Below are positions 38,395 through 49,729 of a stretch of 64,000 nucleotides of DNA, one piece after another. Origin of the DNA: Arion vulgaris (taxonomy: Eukaryota > Mollusca > Gastropoda > Stylommatophora > Arionidae); assembly GCA_020796225.1 (NCBI GenBank), contig CM036754.1:38992279-39056278 (forward strand), given 5' to 3'. Position 1 is the stretch's first letter. Every line of letters begins with the position of its first letter. Under the pieces are notes generated by a model that saw nothing but the letters and a program-made list of their open reading frames with translations, made no database searches and was not told the DNA's origin. Position numbers and translations under genes: made by a program.

Positions 38395-41300
38395 TTGTTC
38401 TTGTTGTTTCAGTCAAGTCAGTTCTCTCATGAAGTAACTAGAGGTTGTTTCAGTCAAGTCAGTTCTTTCATTAACTAGATATTGTTTCAGTCCAGTCAGT
38501 TCTCTCATGAAGTAACTAGATGTTGTTTCAGTCAATTCAATTCTCTCATTAAGTAACTAGATATTGTTTCAGTCAAGTCAGTTCTCTCATTAACTAGATA
38601 TTGTTTCAGTCAAGTCAGTTCTCTCATTAACTAGATATTGTTTCAGTCAAGTCAGTTCTCTCATTAACTAGATATTGTTTCAGTCAAGTCAGTTCTCTCA
38701 TTAACTAGATGTTGTTTCAGTCAAGTCAGTTCTCTCATGAAGTAACTAGATATTGTTTCAGTCAAGTCAGTTCTCTCATTAACTAGATATTGTTTCAGTC
38801 AAGTCAGTTCTCTCATTAAGTAACTAGATATTGTTTTAGTCAAGTCAGTTCTCTCATTAACTAGATATTGTTTCAGTCAAGTCAGTTCTCTCATTAACTA
38901 GATGTTGTTTCAGTCAAGTCAGTTCTCTCATTAACTAACTAGATATTGTTTCAGTCAAGTCAGTTCTCTCATTAACTAGATGTTGTTTCAGTCAAGTCAG
39001 TTCTCTCATTAAGTAACTAGATATTGTTTTAGTCAAGTCAGTTCTCTCATTAACTAGATATTGTTTCAGTCAAGTCAGTTCTCTCATTAACTAGATGTTG
39101 TTTCAGTCAAGTCAGTTCTCTCATTAACTAACTAGATATTGTTTCAGTCAAGTCAGTTCTCTCATTAACTAGATGTTGTTTCAGTCAAGTCAGTTCTCTC
39201 ATGAAGTAACTAGATGTTGTTTCAGTCAAGTCAGTTCTCTCATTATTAACTAACTAGATATTGTTTCAGTCAAGTCAGTTCTCTCATTAACTAGATGTTG
39301 TTTCAGTCAAGTCAGTTCTCTCATTAACTAGATGTTGTTTCAGTCAAGTCAGTTCTCTCATGAAGTAACTAGATATTGTTTCAGTCAAGTCAGTTCTCTC
39401 ATTAACTAGATATTGTTTCAGTCAAGTCAGTTCTCTCATTAACTAGATATTGTTTCAGTCAAGTCAGTTCTCTCATTAACTAGATGTTATTTCAGTCAAG
39501 TCAGTTCTCTCATGAAGTAACTAGATATTGTTTCAGTCAAGTCAGTTCTCTCATTAACTAGATATTGTTTCAGTCAAGTCAGTTCTCTCATTAACTAGAT
39601 GTTATTTCAGTCAAGTCAGTTCTCTCATGAAGTAACTAGATATTGTTTCAGTCAAATCAGTTCTCTCATGAAGTAACTAGATATTGTTTCAGTCAAGTCA
39701 GTTCTCTCATTAACTAGATGTTGTTTCAGTCAAGTCAGTTCTCTCATGAAGGAACTAGATGTTGTCTCAGTCAAGTCAGTTCTCTCATGAAGGAACTAGA
39801 TGTTGTCTCAGTCAAGTCAGTTCTCTCATTAACTAGATATTGTTTCAGTCAAGTCAGTTCTCTCATTAACTAGATATTGTTTCAGTCAAGTCAGTTCTCT
39901 CATTAACTAACTAGATATTGTTTTAGTCAAGTCAGTTCTCTCATTAACTAGATATTGTTTCAGTCAAGTCAGTTCTCTCATTAACTAGATGTTATTTCAG
40001 TCAAGTCAGTTCTCTCATGAAGTAACTAGATATTGTTTCAGTCAAATCAGTTCTCTCATGAAGTAACTAGATATTGTTTCAGTCAAGTCAGTTCTCTCAT
40101 TAACTAGATGTTGTTTCAGTCAAATCAGTTCTCTCATGAAGTAACTAGATATTGTTTCAGTCAAGTCAGTTCTCTCATTAACTAGATATGTTTCAGTCAA
40201 GTCAGTTCTCTCATTAACTAGATGTTGTTTCAGTCAAGTAAGTTCTCTCATGAAGTAACTAGATGTTGTTTCAGTCAAGTCAGTTCTCTCATGAAGGAAC
40301 TAGATGTTGTCTCAGTCAAGTCAGTTCTCTCATGAAGGAACTAGATGTTGTCTCAGTCAAGTCAGTTCTCTCATGAAGGAACTAGATGTTGTCTCAGTCA
40401 AGTCAGTTCTCTCATGAAGGAACTAGATGTTGTCTCAGTCAAGTCAGTTCTCTCATGAAGGAACTAGATGTTGTTTCAGTCAAGTCAGTTCTCTCATTAA
40501 CTAGATGTTGTTTCAGTCAAGTCAGTTCTCTCATGAAGGAACTAGATGTTGTCTCAGTCAAGTCAGTTCTCTCATGAAGGAACTAGATGTTGTCTCAGTC
40601 AAATCAGTTCTCTCATGAAGGAACTAGATGTTGTCTCAGTCAAATCAGTTCTCTCATGAAGGAACTAGATGTTGTTTCAGTCAAGTCAGTTCTCTCATGA
40701 AGGAACTAGATGTTGTCTCAGTCAAATCAGTTCTCTCATGAAGTAACTAGATGTTGTTTCAGTCAAGTCAGTTCTCTCATGAAGTAACTAGATGTTGTTT
40801 CAGTCAAGTCAGTTCTCTCATTATTAACTAACTAGATATTGTTTCAGTCAAGTCAGTTCTCTCATTAACTAGATGTTGTTTCAGTCAAGTCAGTTCTCTC
40901 ATTAACTAGATGTTGTTTCAGTCAAGTCAGTTCTCTCATGAAGTAACTAGATATTGTTTCAGTCAAGTCAGTTCTCTCATTAACTAGATATTGTTTCAGT
41001 CAAGTCAGTTCTCTCATTAACTAGATATTGTTTCAGTCAAGTCAGTTCTCTCATTAACTAGATGTTATTTCAGTCAAGTCAGTTCTCTCATGAAGTAACT
41101 AGATATTGTTTCAGTCAAGTCAGTTCTCTCATTAACTAGATATTGTTTCAGTCAAGTCAGTTCTCTCATTAACTAGATGTTATTTCAGTCAAGTCAGTTC
41201 TCTCATGAAGTAACTAGATATTGTTTCAGTCAAATCAGTTCTCTCATGAAGTAACTAGATATTGTTTCAGTCAAGTCAGTTCTCTCATTAACTAGATGTT

Positions 41301-42778
41301 GTTTCAGTCAAGTCAGTTCTCTCATGAAGGAACTAGATGTTGTCTCAGTCAAGTCAGTTCTCTCATGAAGGAACTAGATGTTGTCTCAGTCAAGTCAGTT
41401 CTCTCATTAACTAGATATTGTTTCAGTCAAGTCAGTTCTCTCATTAACTAGATATTGTTTCAGTCAAGTCAGTTCTCTCATTAACTAACTAGATATTGTT
41501 TTAGTCAAGTCAGTTCTCTCATTAACTAGATATTGTTTCAGTCAAGTCGTTTCTCATTAACTAGATGTTATTTCAGTCAAGTCAGTTCTCTCATGAAGTA
41601 ACTAGATATTGTTTCAGTCAAATCAGTTCTCTCATGAAGTAACTAGATATTGTTTCAGTCAGTCGTTCTCTCATTAACTAGATGTTGTTTCAGTCAAATC
41701 AGTTCTCTCATGAAGTAACTAGATATTGTTTCAGTCAAGTCAGTTCTCTCATTAACTAGATATGTTTCAGTCAAGTCAGTTCTCTCATTAACTAGATGTT
41801 GTTTCAGTCAAGTAAGTTCTCTCATGAAGTAACTAGATGTTGTTTCAGTCAAGTCAGTTCTCTCATGAAGGAACTAGATGTTGTCTCAGTCAAGTCAGTT
41901 CTCTCATGAAGGAACTAGATGTTGTCTCAGTCAAGTCAGTTCTCTCATGAAGGAACTAGATGTTGTCTCAGTCAAGTCAGTTCTCTCATGAAGGAACTAG
42001 ATGTTGTCTCAGTCAAGTCAGTTCTCTCATGAAGGAACTAGATGTTGTTTCAGTCAAGTCAGTTCTCTCATTAACTAGATGTTGTTTCAGTCAAGTCAGT
42101 TCTCTCATGAAGGAACTAGATGTTGTCTCAGTCAAGTCAGTTCTCTCATGAAGGAACTAGATGTTGTCTCAGTCAAATCAGTTCTCTCATGAAGGAACTA
42201 GATGTTGTCTCAGTCAAATCAGTTCTCTCATGAAGGAACTAGATGTTGTTTCAGTCAAGTCAGTTCTCTCATGAAGGAACTAGATGTTGTCTCAGTCAAA
42301 TCAGTTCTCTCATGAAGGAACTAGATGTTGTCTCAGTCAAGTCAGTTCTCTCATGAAGGAACTAGATGTTGTCTCAGTCAAGTCAGTTCTCTCATGAAGG
42401 AACTAGATGTTGTCTCAGTCAAGTCAGTTCTCTCATGAAGGAACTAGATGTTGTTTCAGTCAAGTCAGTTCTCGCATGAAGGAACTAGATGTTGTCTCAG
42501 TCAAGTCAGTTCTCTCATGAAGGAACTAGATGTTGTCTCAGTCAAGTCAGTTTTCTCATGAAGGAACTAGATGTTGTCTCAGTCAAGTCAGTTCTCTCAT
42601 GAAGGAACTAGATGTTGTCTCAGTCAAGTCAGTTCTCTCATGAAGGAACTAGATGTTGTCTCAGTCAAGTCAGTTCTCTCATGAAGGAACTAGATGTTGT
42701 CTCAGTCAAGTCAGTTCTCTCATGAAGGAACTAGATGTTGTCTCAGTCAAGTCAGTTCTCTCATGAAGGAACTAGATG
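38395..42778. repeat. 37/41-bp satellite, largest array
   Basis: More than 110 units of GTTGTTTCAGTCAAGTCAG, TTCTCTCATTAACTAGAT (37 bp) or ...CATGAAGKAACTAGAT (41 bp), with rarer 44-45-bp units. Left half is rich in ATTGTTTCAG/TTAACTAG; right end is almost pure GTTGTCTCAG/GAAGGAACTAG. A block near 39225-40745 recurs near 40800-42300. It is bounded by SINE-A on the left and L-C on the right. Confidence 0.97.
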
Positions 42779-42784
42779 TGCTAG

Positions 42785-42990
42785 GCTAATTACTTCTTCT
42801 TTCTATTCTCCAATCCTGTTTTGTATCACAGTCATGACAAGAAGAGATTTCTAGAACGAGCCCTTGTTGCGCTTCATAAATGGTGTCTTTCGTCGCCTCT
42901 GTTATCTCTAAGGTCAACTTTTTGCGTGGCCGGCCTTTTGCTTTGTATCCACTGTTTCGGAGCAACATTGCACTTTAAGGTTCTTACTGC
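42785..42990 (-). mobile_element. L-C LINE C-terminus
   Basis: The minus strand reads LLRNSGYKAKGRPRKKLTLE, ITEATKDTIYEAQQGLVLEI, SSCHDCDTKQDWRIERR. Confidence 0.77.
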
Positions 42991-42999
42991 TGTATATAA

Positions 43000-43345
43000 T
43001 GGAAGGTTTTTCTCTTCTAAATCATAATAGTTATGCTTTTATTTTCGTTCATTTCAAATATTGTCAATAGCAACCATGTTGTTTCTTGTAAAACATCCGC
43101 GGTGTTGTTTTGTAGATGGCGTGAGATACGTGTCAATGTTGATTCAATGTGTCGATGAGTTTGTCTATGTATGTCATATTCAATGCAGTCTTGAAGTATG
43201 TGCTCGGCAGTCTGGTGTTCCTATTCCTATGTACACATTGATGAATTGTCGATGTTAAATATTGTATACATGTGGCTTAGAAGTTGATTGTGTTCTGTTC
43301 TAAGGAGAGAAGAATGACAACTTGTTCTAATCTCTTCATATTTTC
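43000..43345. other. Unassigned
   Basis: No gene or repeat recognised. Confidence 0.4.
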
Positions 43346-43350
43346 AAGAT

Positions 43351-43570
43351 CTGCGCTAGCGTAGTTGTTAGTGAACTCGTTTGTTAAACAAGTGCTCCGG
43401 GTTCAACTCCACACTGGAGGTGGAGTATGTTTCCAACCGAGACGGTTCTCGTGTCGATCCAGCCACAATTAGGTACCAGGAATAGCTCTGGGAAGTGAAG
43501 ACGGCCGGCTTGATGTTGACCACATCCCTCATCGCGTGCCGACTGTCAATGAAAATATACGGACCTAACA
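43351..43570 (+). mobile_element. SINE-E, tRNA-like
   Basis: Head GCGCTAGCGTAGTTGTTAG (A-box region) and CTCCGGGTTCAACTCCACAC (B box), then GGAATAGCTCTGGGAAGTGA, AGACGGCCGGCTTGATG. One copy in the window. The box spacing looks like a tRNA head, but the acceptor stem does not close, so it is not a tRNA gene. Confidence 0.65.
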
Positions 43571-43669
43571 CCATTGACCCCAATATTCTTCGAGAATTGA
43601 AAAACTGTTCCTAGTATTGGTGTCTGTCTTATTGATTTGATAATCCGTTTCTAATTCTAAGAGATAACT

Positions 43670-43750
43670 GTTCGGCAACTCAGCTGTAGCACCTTCCACT
43701 GGTACATTCGGCAACTCAGCTGTAGCACCTTTCACTGGTACATTCGGCTA
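43670..43750. repeat. 36-bp duplication
   Basis: TTCGGCAACTCAGCTGTAGC then ACCTTCCACTGGTACA, two copies and a third start. Confidence 0.8.
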
Positions 43751-43754
43751 CTGG

Positions 43755-44275
43755 ATAAAAGCGACATCGTCAGCGCTCTAATATAAAACAAACGCTTTGA
43801 AGATTTCAATGAAGAAGATAAAGGGTATTCTCTATCTCGATTGCGCAAGTTATACCTACCGCACGCCCATGTGTTGCCGAGGCCCACAGGGGAAGCAAAG
43901 AATAGTACCACTGCCACCTACACGGCATGTTGTAAGAGGCGACTAAGGTAGGAGCCTAGGAAGCTTCCTATTAAAGATAAAGCGTCGCAGAAATCGGATG
44001 TACTAGCCTACTTGTAGAAGCATAACTGGCACACTCGCTATTAGGCTCAGATCATATATAAATCACAAAGAGTGTTAGCAAGTGGTCGATATGAAGCGTT
44101 GGAAGAAGAACACATACCGATACGTGCGGCAAGACGGGCAAACTACGAGAGAAACTCCAGTAGATACATCAATCAACACAGAACGGAAGATGTTATTCTA
44201 AACACACTGAGATACATGCTTGGGAGGAGAAAGCAGAAATTATGAACATGTCTGACGTGCAATGAAGATGATCCT
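43755..44275 (+). mobile_element. L-R LINE interrupted by SINE-A
   Basis: Left part encodes EDFNEEDKGYSLSRLRKLYL; after the SINE the frame resumes PIRAARRANYERNSSRYINQ, HRTEDVILNTLRYMLGRRKQ, KL. The uninterrupted copy at 55.9-56.2 kb has these joined (SLSRLHKLCIPISTTRLENY). Confidence 0.82.
43866..44111 (+). mobile_element. SINE-A inserted in L-R, with target duplication
   Basis: Starts CCCATGTGTTGCCGAGGCCC, ends GCGTTGGAAGAAGAAC. Flanks ACCTACCGCACG (43854-43865) and ACATACCGATACG (44112-44124) are a diverged 12-13-bp duplication. Confidence 0.85.
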
Positions 44276-44284
44276 CAAATAAAC

Positions 44285-44790
44285 AATCTTCTTCTTTTGT
44301 CATCACACTGCTACCGTATTCTTGCCCAGTGTCATGGTTTTTTTTTTTTTGTCTTGCGCTGTTCTGGTGGCTTGGGTAATATTTATTTGTGTTCTTTGAC
44401 AGGATTCTGTTGTGCCATCTAACCATCGTTTCGTGGTCTTCCTCTTGCCTTCTTTACTGGTGGTATGTTGTAGAAGATTCTGTATACTGTGGAGTTTGGA
44501 TGCATTCTTATTAAGTGGCCAAACCACTGCATTCTTTGTTTCTCAATGTAATTCAAGCAAGGTTCTGTGCCAACTTTCTTTCTTATGCTGATGTTGGTGA
44601 CTGTCTTTTCTGGTGTTGTTGGTAACTTTTCGCAGGTAGCGCATTTCACATGTAGATATTTTTGTGACTGCGCTTTGCTCATTGTCCATGTTTGGCTCTG
44701 GTAACACAAAGTAGGTATGAAAATGCTGTTGATCATCTGTTGCTTAGCTGTCAGTGAACTTTTTGGCTGCCTTAACAATGATGTTAGCTA
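44285..44790 (-). mobile_element. L-B LINE C-terminus, longest copy
   Basis: The minus strand reads SIFIPTLCYQSQTWTMSKAQ, CEKLPTTPEKTVTNISIRKK, VGTEPCLNYIEKQRMQWFGH, LIRM, YRIFYNIPPVKKARGRPRND, then DTGQEYGSSVMTKEED in an overlapping frame. Open for 119 residues; the core palm is absent. Confidence 0.85.
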
Positions 44791-45129
44791 ATGAACAATA
44801 AGAGAACAATAAGACGGTATCCACTGCATGACAACCTTGTGCTGTATGGCACGTAGCTCTGACAATTTCTAGACTGAAGTACTTTTCTGATATTTCTCTT
44901 ACATCTTATTTAGAGTTAATATGACCAGTTATATAAAGAACGCTGATCAAATATTTGTTTAAAAGATCACAAAATGTAGACCGAGATTAATGTTCAACAA
45001 TTTCTCAGTTGCTAGCAGTGGCGGCTCGTGGTCATTTTTTTGGTGGGGCCCGGCATACATTTCGGAAAAATTAGGGTTATTGGAGTATTTACTATTTCTT
45101 ATCTATTCCGGAAGTTATCACCCCTTTCT

Positions 45130-45360
45130 CTCTCTCTTCATCTCTCTCTCTCTCGTGGGTGTGATCACCGTTTAGTCTGATGTACCATATTTCTCCATAA
45201 ATTCTGCTTTCATGTGGAAATCTGATTCATGCAGCATTAGCATGGGTGTATTTCGTCACACCTTTAGCGCCATTTGGAGCCCTGGTGCTTATCCTTCGGC
45301 GATGTATCCGGTTTTAGCCAGCGTTTACTGAGTTCGCTCTCCGTCGCCTCGGGCTGTCAC
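45130..45360. repeat. Repeat shared with 62465-62655
   Basis: ATGTGGAAATCTGATTCATG, GGAGCCCTGGTGCTTATCC, TTCGGCGATGTATCCGG match 62.5 kb. It may be the start of a longer GC-rich element reaching 46400. Confidence 0.7.
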
Positions 45361-45529
45361 CAGCCAACCTGCAAGGCAGCAGGTTGCTATTTTCTTTTAG
45401 GTAGCTACCCTTAGACAAACCTTCCTCCCGGGTTGTTGAGGTCATCTGCCCAGTTTACCAGTCTGTTTTTGGACTGCTTGGTCTGCCTGCCGTCCAGTTT
45501 TGTGTACGGTTTGATCCACTAGTCTTTGA

Positions 45530-46318
45530 TTGTCCCCAATCAACTACAAGGCAGTAGTAGTTATTTGCGAGGGGAAACGCGGTTATTGCTCTCTGGATGG
45601 AGACCCCATCTTCGAGGCTCGCCACCTCGCGTTTCTTTTGGTGCCCATTCGCCATTTCTGCTTGTGCCCTCGTCCACCGACTGGGCCCATCCCTTTTTCC
45701 CATCACTTGTGCTCATTGTTCTACTGGGCAATATGTTATCCATTTCTATCTCACTGTGCACAGTGCACAGTTTATCACCATTCGGTAGGAACTTTTACAC
45801 TGGATTTAGGCCTCTGCTGGGCTTTCCCGTTTTTCTACACTATTGGATCGTCCGCTCACCACTACGTTTGCCACGTCTTTCATCGCCTGTCATCAGCACC
45901 GTGCATGTCTGTCCCCACCGGTGGGCTCCCATGTGTATCGTCCGTGTGCGTGTTCGCTCTACTTTGGTGCCTGCTCACCGTGTTTATCTGTTTTCTCACA
46001 TTTACTATGCCTCAATACTGTCATGACACGCAACTCAATTCGAGCTCCTACCTCGTGGCTCCGAGTTTCGCCCGATATGGGCCTAGTCTCTTCTCTGGAT
46101 ACACCCTTCATACCTTTATGTTTATTTGTTCAGCTTTTCCCATTGGCCGGGAGAGATGTTCATTAATAGTCACTTTGGGATTCTGCTCGTCTGTATTACG
46201 AGCGGATCTCATCCAATGTAACTGCGTCTTCATCACTACTTATAGCAGAGTAGCTCTGCCTCGATCCCTACGCTCTTACCCAGATAAGAACTGTTTCAGG
46301 TTCACCGGAGGTGGGTAG
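45530..46318 (+). other. GC-rich block with 262-residue open frame
   Basis: The longest open frame not made of a tandem repeat. It is rich in Cys, Phe and aromatic residues, contains YCHDTQLNSSSYLVAP, and matches no family I know. Several other frames overlap it on both strands, which argues for base composition rather than coding. It lies wholly inside the hAT-like element. Confidence 0.3.
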
Positions 46319-46424
46319 GATCTCGGTTAGTGCCAGCTCACTAGTCCTGGCGTGACGTTGTCCCTATGTGCGTTAGACCCCATTACCCCGTTTAGGAAAA
46401 GAACAAACGTTTCTGTTCTGCAAC

Positions 46425-47620
46425 AGCTTGATACTAAAGAGAGTTAGTTAATTAAATAATAAAAATCAAGGACAATACTAAAGAGAGTTGACTATTAAAT
46501 AATATAAAATCAAGAACAATACTAAAGAGAGTTAAATAGTTAAATAATATAAAATCAAGGACAATACTAAAGAGAGTTGATTATTAAATAATATAAAATC
46601 AAGAACAATACAAAAAGAGTTGACTGAAAATCATGACAATATAAAGAGAGTTGATTATTAAATAATATAAAATCAAGAACAATACAAGGGGTTGGTTACA
46701 ATAATGAAATCAGACAATACTAAAGAGAGTTGATTATTAAATAATATAAAATCAAGAACAATACTAAAGAGAGTTGTATTAACAATGTAAATCAAGACTA
46801 AAACTAAAGAGAGTTGGTTATTAAATAATATAAAATCCAAGAACAATACTAAAGAGAGTTGACTATTAAATAATATAAAATCAAAGACAATACTAAAGAG
46901 AGTTGGTTATTAAATAATATAAAATCAAGAACAATACTAAAGAGAGATGACTATTAAATAATATAAAATCAAAGACAATACTAAAGAGAGATGACTATTA
47001 AATAATATAAAATCAAGGACAATACTAAAGAGAGATGACTATTAAATAATATAAAATCAAGACAATAACTAAAAGAGATGACTATTAAATAATATAAAAT
47101 CAAGGACAATACTAAAGAGAGATGACTATTAAATAATATAAAATCAAGGACAATACTAAAGAGAGATGACTATTAAATAATATAAAATCAAGGACAAATA
47201 CTAAAGAGAGTTGGTTATTAAATAATATAAAATCAAGGACAATACTAAAGAGAGATGACTATTAAATAATATAAAATCAAGGACAATACTAAAGAGAGTT
47301 GACTATTAAATAATATAAAATCAAGGACAATACTAAAGAGAGTTGACTATTAAATAATATAAAATCAAGGACAATACTAAAGAGAGTTGACTATTAAATA
47401 ATATAAAATCAAAGACAATACTAAAGAGAGATGGTATTAAATAATATAAAATCAAGGACAATACTAAAGAGAGTTGACTATTAAATAATATAAAATCAAG
47501 GACAATACTAAAGAGAGTTGGTTATTAAATAATATAAAATCAAGAACAAACGCTTCTGTTCTGCAACAGCTTAATACTAAAGAGAGTTGGTTATTAAATA
47601 ATATAAAATCAAGGACAATG
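46425..47620. repeat. 44-bp array inside the hAT-like element
   Basis: About 26 units of ACAATACTAAAGAGAGTTGA, CTATTAAATAATATAAAATC, AAGG. Units at 46610-46800 are decayed. The flank GAACAAACGTTTCTGTTCTG, CAACAGCTT occurs left of the array (46398) and again near its right end (47545). Confidence 0.93.
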
Positions 47621-47639
47621 AAATATTTCGGACACATCA

Positions 47640-48400
47640 AATGACAGGAGCGCCTAGAGAATAATTTTTTTTATTTAACTTGTCTGGAACGCAAATTGAA
47701 AATACGGCGCCCACATGACAACAAACCACGAACTTGGGAAATATCAGGGCATCATAAACATATTGCCAGTATGTCTCCGTATGTAGTCGTCCATATGTGA
47801 GTAGTTTTTTTAATTCGTTACTCCTGTTGTTCATTTGCTTGGTAAAGGCCTTGTAGGTCGAAACGTTGCTGTATATTGTCATTGTTTTTGTAATTTGTAA
47901 AATTACAGTACTTTGTTATTACGTGTTTCGCCATTAAAAAGGTAAGAACTAAACTAGATCAAGTTTTTTGTTTTGTTTGTTTAGTAGGGATTGAGCTTTA
48001 AGAGGTCGCCCTTTAACTAAGGCAGAACGTGTTATAGGCGTGTAGACCAAAACATGAAATAAATTTCTCTTCGGAAATAGAATAATACTAGATCATTGTT
48101 TGTTTGTTTAGTAGGATTTGAGTAAGTCCGTTTATCAGAAATGTTGGCTGTAAGAATGAATATATCTTCCAGCGAATGAAATGGCATTGTTGCATATCAT
48201 TGCAATAGCGATCAAAGTCAGAGGTCGCAATGTAGGCACTTGTAAACTAGCCCCAAACTAGCCCAAATAGTGCACGACACAATGCTTGAAGTATTAAAGG
48301 CTCAGTTATATATTTTAATAAGGAGATATTATATAAATAACAGGATTGTTATATTATTCTGATATAATATTTATATTTAGTGTTATATATTCAACTGTCA
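47640..48400. other. Unassigned interior, with repeat G
   Basis: Repeat G at about 47972-48060 with a second start at 48100. The 81-residue minus frame (47637-47882) shows no family features. Confidence 0.4.
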
Positions 48401-48726
48401 AAGCTAATCAGTGTCAAATTAAAAGTAATAATTACGAAAAAATAATTTCTAAAATAATAAGTACACGTTAATTCTTTTGGTTTGGTAGGACGGTTTTTAC
48501 TGGCCCCTAATGACTAGAGGCGTATACTAATTAGTGGTAAAAGATTATGAATTTCAAATCTCAAACTGTGTATGATATTTTAGCGTTATATATCAACTTT
48601 CAAAGCTAATTAGTATCTCGTTGAAAGTAATAATTATGAACAAATAATGTCTAAAATAATAAGTACAGGTTAATCAATACTTTTGTGGGGCTGGGCCCCA
48701 CTGGCCCTTAATGACGAGCCGCCCTG
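48375..48726. repeat. Duplicated right sub-terminus of the hAT-like element
   Basis: AAAGTAATAATTAYGAAMAA, CTAAAATAATAAGTACA and ACTGGCCCNTAATGACKAG occur at about 48420-48525 and again at 48615-48718. Only the outer one keeps the GCCGCCCTG terminus. Confidence 0.7.
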
Positions 48727-48789
48727 GTTGCTAGCTAATAGTTTTCATGTGATATGATTAATGTTTAACAAGAACTTTGACGTCAACGT

Positions 48790-48900
48790 TCTTAATCTTC
48801 TTTTGTCGTCACACTGCTACCAGGTTGTTGCCCAGTGTCGTGGTTGTCTGTTTTTGTCCTGCGCTGTTCTGGTCTCTTGTGTGATTGTTATTATTTCTAA
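48790..48900 (-). mobile_element. L-B LINE terminal fragment
   Basis: + strand: TCACACTGCTACCAGGTTG, TTGCCCAGTGTCGTGG. It holds the single-copy parent of the 32-bp satellite. Confidence 0.75.
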
Positions 48901-49458
48901 AGCTCAACAAACACAAATAAGGTTAAAACGGAAACGTGTACTTTCTACATGCTTGGCCTCACTTCAAGGTCATATACAGAAATTCGGCTGTCATATGAGG
49001 ACACTGAAATTGATATCGAATCTCTCCAGCGTTTTAAAGGAGTTTGGAATAAAAACTTTGTAAATGCCTGGGGTTGAGAGTAAGAAGTGTTTTTAACCAG
49101 CGAGTCACAGGAACCTGGCGCTGTGAGGCAAAACAGGATTGGAGAAAAGAAAGCAAAGAAAGAGAACGAGCTAGCTCTCCAAGATTCTGCTAAGATATTT
49201 ATTTGGAGTGGTTTTTGAAAAATTAATGTGTAACGCGTGCGGTAATTTTTAGCACACATTAAAGTTTAACAATATTCCGAGAATGTTACTTTAGTTTATT
49301 CTGAGTTTGATGCTCAAATAAAATCCCTTTGATCTCCATGATTTTATAGTCATATTTAGAAAAGAATATATTTTGATATTAACGTTTAACTCTTTCAATA
49401 CCATGAAATTTACTGAATTCTGGAGTGATTGAAGATGGATTGGATTGGTCGTGGAGCC
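48900..49458. other. Mostly unassigned, short L-C end
   Basis: A short L-C tail on the + strand (GGCGCTGTGAGGCAAAACAG) at 49118-49160; the rest unassigned. Confidence 0.45.
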
Positions 49459-49468
49459 GACAATGTCT

Positions 49469-49717
49469 TCTTCTTCTTCGAACGCGCTATATAGATCATT
49501 TGTTAAACAACTCTTTGTGATTTGTCTGTGATCTGAGCCTAAGAACGATTGTACAGTGTATGAGTTATGCCCCTACAAGTATACCAGCAAATCGGATTTA
49601 TGCGACGCTTTTTATTTACTAGGGTAGCTTTCCTAGGCTCCTACCGTAGTCGCCTCTTACGACATGCCTTGTAGGTCGTAGTGTTACTATTCTTTGCTCC
49701 CCTTGCAAGCCCCGGCA
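49469..49717 (-). mobile_element. SINE-A with perfect 10-bp target duplication
   Basis: GACAATGTCT at 49459-49468 and 49718-49727 flank it exactly. On its strand it starts TGCCGGGGCTTGCAAGGGGA and ends GTTCGAAGAAGAAGA. This fixes the element at 249 bp and shows it moved as a unit. Confidence 0.9.
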
Positions 49718-49729
49718 GACAATGTCTAA

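Larger units (their letters stand above)
45016..48726. mobile_element. Composite hAT-like element with 8-bp duplication
   Basis: GTTGCTAG at 45008-45015 and again at 48727-48734 bracket it exactly. The ends are inverted: CAGTGGCGGCTCGT on the left; CAGGGCGGCTCGT on the right (reverse complement), followed on both sides by a TGGGGCCC region. Eight-bp duplications and CAG-type ends fit the hAT superfamily. I see no transposase, so it is probably non-autonomous. Inside: a repeat shared with 62.5 kb, a GC-rich block, a 44-bp array and repeat G. Confidence 0.8.

Noticed and set aside
43351..43420. tRNA gene
   Set aside because: A and B boxes are present but the stems do not close and a conserved SINE body follows; other tRNA-like heads (23.5, 37.7, 49.9, 63.5 kb) were rejected for the same reason.
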